This document shows, piece by piece, positions 22,719 to 24,447 of a stretch of 24,447 nt of DNA. The first letter of the stretch is position 1. Every line of letters begins with the position of its first letter. Both the position numbers and the translations under genes were made by a program. Origin of the DNA: Psychrobacter sp. UBA3483. Lineage in GTDB: Bacteria > Pseudomonadota > Gammaproteobacteria > Pseudomonadales > Moraxellaceae. The notes beneath the pieces were generated by a model that saw only the letters and a program-made list of their open reading frames with translations, searched no databases and was not told the DNA's origin. The stretch covers positions 1 through 24,447 of the forward strand of contig NZ_DFQS01000071.1 of the NCBI RefSeq assembly GCF_002377905.1, written 5' to 3'.

Positions 22719-22777
22719 ATTATAGTGAACGTACATTCGTGTTTAACGTACTTTATCATCTGTAGCCGACTACAGAT
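22719..22777 (-). promoter_or_regulatory. Promoter and operator candidates of the HdhA-like SDR gene
   Basis: On the minus strand a TATAAT lies at 22719-22724. Beside it on the plus strand is a near-palindrome GAACGTACATTC (22727-22738), and AACGTAC recurs at 22745-22751. A perfect inverted repeat ATCTGTAG-CCGA-CTACAGAT follows at 22758-22777, and another CTACAGA half-site is at 22710-22716. The layout suggests repressor control, possibly TetR-type. Confidence 0.5.
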
Positions 22778-22927
22778 AAGTATGCCCAGATAAACTCAAA
22801 TGAGTGTGTCAAATTATCCGTAATTTGTAACGGGTACATTTTATAATGCAGGGGTTTTTAGTATATCTATAAACTTTTAATAGCGCTGCCAACTCGCCTT
22901 TTAAATGTTAAGTGCTAAATTTAAAAT

Positions 22928-22964
22928 ATAAAAAAGCCTTACTTCTTATAAGAAGTAAGGCTTT
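22928..22964 (-). terminator. Terminator of tRNA-Gly
   Basis: A perfect 16-bp inverted repeat (AAAGCCTTACTTCTTA and its complement, 22933-22964) with a T-run on the minus strand at 22928-22935, directly past the tRNA 3' end. Confidence 0.88.
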
Positions 22965-22985
22965 AGTGCTTTTGCAAGCTATATT

Positions 22986-23060
22986 TGGAGCGGGATAAGA
23001 GATTCGAACTCTCGACCCCAACCTTGGCAAGGTTGTGCTCTACCACTGAGCTAATCCCGC
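22986..23060 (-). tRNA. tRNA-Gly (anticodon GCC)
   Basis: A complete cloverleaf on the minus strand: acceptor GCGGGAT/ATCCCGC, D stem GCTC/GAGC, anticodon stem CAACC/GGTTG with loop TTGCCAA (anticodon GCC), T loop TTCGAAT, and an encoded TCCA 3' end. It reads GGC and GGU glycine codons. It has its own promoter and terminator and is a single-gene unit. The substrate-charging enzyme glyQS lies in the same window, but probably by coincidence. Confidence 0.98.
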
Positions 23061-23538
23061 TAAACATCAAATCGTAGAGTTTTTAACAACGACTACGTCT
23101 CGATAGGCTGGCTATTTTAGCAAATATTCTGTAGGTGTCAATAGCTTTTTTTAAATTTTTGACCAACAATTGGCACTTTGAGTGGTTCTTGAGGCAGGAA
23201 AACATATACGTTATTGATTTCAATTACTATTTCCATTCCTGATAATAACGCTATAAATTTAAAATATTTATAAATCGTAGCAAATTTTATGGGGGCTAGT
23301 ATGAAGTAGCAAACTTTCACTTATCACATTTACAATCCCACTGCTTATTGTTACTTTTTCTGTCTAGGTTTTCACTTGCCAACATCATTATACTTATGGC
23401 TAATGATAGTTGGGGTACAGTTTTATCGTTTTGATAGATTTATGAGTAAGATGAACCTTTTAATAATAAGCTAGCTTTACCGCGACCGTTTTAATTTCAA
23501 TATTGTTTAATTTTTTATATTTACAGCGAGGACGTTTT
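23061..23538. other. Intergenic region between tRNA-Gly and the protease gene
   Basis: Next to the tRNA it holds the tRNA promoter (23114-23141). The rest is AT-rich, with no coding frame I can support. A 60-codon minus-strand frame at 23138-23320 overlaps the -35 element and has no ribosome-binding site or recognised family. The protease gene start at the right edge has GCGAGGA as ribosome-binding site. Confidence 0.5.
23114..23141 (-). promoter_or_regulatory. Promoter of tRNA-Gly
   Basis: On the minus strand TTGACA (23136-23141), a 16-bp spacer and TAAAAT (23114-23119) form a near-consensus sigma-70 promoter about 54 bp upstream of the mature tRNA 5' end. Confidence 0.85.
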
Positions 23539-24351
23539 ATGAAGAAGCTACTTACCACAACCGTCATGGCGGCATCTTTGTCGGCATTGACCCTGACTGG
23601 TTGCTCTAGTACTACCAGCACCGGCGCTGTAGGCGTTGACCGTCAGCAGCTACTTTTGGTTTCTAGTGAACAAGTTCAGCAATTATCAGCGCAAAGCTAC
23701 AATAAGAACATTCAAGAAGCACGTGCACGCGGTTTGCTTGACACCAATAAAGCCCAGCTCAATCGTTTAAAAAATATCTCTAATCGTTTGATTGGTCAAG
23801 TTGGCGTTTATCGTCCTGATGCGGCGAAATGGCAGTGGGAAGTTCACACCATTAAATCTAATGAGCTGAATGCGTTTGTAATGCCAGGTGGTAAGATTAT
23901 GTTTTATACTGGTATCATTGATCGCTTAAATCTTAGCGATGATGAAATTGCCGCTATTATGGGGCATGAGATGTCTCATGCCCTACGTGAACACTCACGT
24001 GAGCGCTTATCACGTGAGTATGCAACGCAGACAGGTATCGGCGTCGCTGCTAGTATCTTCGGTCTATCACAAGGCCAGGCAGAACTTGCTAGCGTCGCGG
24101 GTGACTTAGGTCTTAGCCGTCCGCACAGCCGCACACAAGAAGCAGAAGCTGACCAGATCGGTCTTGAGCTGATGGCACGTGCAGGCTATAATCCGCAAGC
24201 CGCGATTACCTTATGGCAAAAAATGCAACGCGCCAGCCAAGGTGAGCCACCACAATTTTTGAGTACTCACCCAACCAGCAGCAACCGTATTGCGCAATTG
24301 CAGTCATTGATGCCTAAGGTAATGCCGTTATATCAAAAAGCACGTCGTTAA
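23539..24351 (+). CDS. M48-family metalloprotease lipoprotein
   Basis: Zinc metalloprotease of 270 residues anchored as a lipoprotein. The signal peptide ends in lipobox LTGC (Cys22), followed by Ser-Ser, which favours outer-membrane sorting. The M48 active site HEMSH (143-147) is followed by EAEAD (201-205), which supplies the glutamate zinc ligand. Flanking family blocks are NAFVMPGGKIMFYTGI and STHPTSSNRIAQL. Relatives such as LoiP, YcaL and BepA degrade or help mature outer-membrane proteins, so an envelope quality-control role is the likely one. The start at 23539 is chosen for its ribosome-binding site and signal peptide. An upstream ATG would add 12 residues and spoil the signal sequence. 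It has no visible operon partner before the window ends. Confidence 0.95.
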   Translation: MKKLLTTTVMAASLSALTLTGCSSTTSTGAVGVDRQQLLLVSSEQVQQLSAQSYNKNIQEARARGLLDTNKAQLNRLKNISNRLIGQVGVYRPDAAKWQWEVHTIKSNELNAFVMPGGKIMFYTGIIDRLNLSDDEIAAIMGHEMSHALREHSRERLSREYATQTGIGVAASIFGLSQGQAELASVAGDLGLSRPHSRTQEAEADQIGLELMARAGYNPQAAITLWQKMQRASQGEPPQFLSTHPTSSNRIAQLQSLMPKVMPLYQKARR

Positions 24352-24447
24352 AATTTAATAGTAAATTATATCCATAACCCCACTCTCACCTTGAATTAAG
24401 CAAATCAACCTGAAGAGGCGGGTTACCAAGTTTTTTATTGAGAAAAA

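Noticed and set aside
23138..23320. 60-codon minus-strand frame next to the tRNA gene
   Set aside because: It overlaps the -35 element of the tRNA promoter, lacks a ribosome-binding site and resembles no family I know.

Overview
The window looks like chromosomal DNA of a Moraxellaceae gammaproteobacterium, most likely Psychrobacter. The grounds are the AT-rich base composition, the protein character, the ygfB/zapB-like/zapA arrangement and the separate glyQ and glyS subunit genes. This assignment is inference from gene content, not from a database search. I see no insertion sequence, prophage, CRISPR array or integrase. Most of the window is ordinary core and metabolic sequence, and the interesting details are in promoters, altered motifs and one gene scar.

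Layout. Positions 405-3125 (minus strand) hold a LysE/RhtB exporter, the arginine enzyme ArgE and a nucleoside deaminase. Positions 3235-5218 form the cell-division neighbourhood: a YgfB-family gene diverges from a coiled-coil ZapB-like gene followed by zapA, whose product has a long disordered N-terminus. A small membrane-anchored zinc-ribbon-like protein and the glycyl-tRNA synthetase pair glyQ-glyS follow on the minus strand (5347-8968). A hairpin-rich intergenic stretch (about 9195-9343) that may encode a small RNA separates glyQ from a PspC-domain gene.

Positions 10142-12040 (plus) carry a nicotinamide riboside salvage pair, a NadR-like bifunctional protein and the transporter PnuC. The adenylyltransferase motif of the NadR-like protein is altered. 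A DUF962/Mpo1-like membrane protein follows.

Positions 12788-19690 form a redox and electrophile-stress neighbourhood: a nitroreductase, two pirins, a small GNAT protein, a DUF1275 membrane protein, DoxX, periplasmic YceI and a LysR regulator. The second pirin and doxX share a gapless promoter module with a LysR-type box centred 65 bp upstream of the inferred transcription start. Between doxX and the DUF1275 gene lies the first 24 codons of an NADPH-dependent FMN reductase. It is joined out of frame to a DUF1275 reading frame that now lacks an ATG, which is best explained by a deletion.

Positions 19797-21727 hold a two-gene unit, a divergent metallo-beta-lactamase-fold protein plus a short-chain dehydrogenase, preceded by a long palindrome. 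A 7-alpha-hydroxysteroid-dehydrogenase-like SDR (minus), a tRNA-Gly(GCC) with a clear promoter and terminator, and an M48 metalloprotease lipoprotein close the window.
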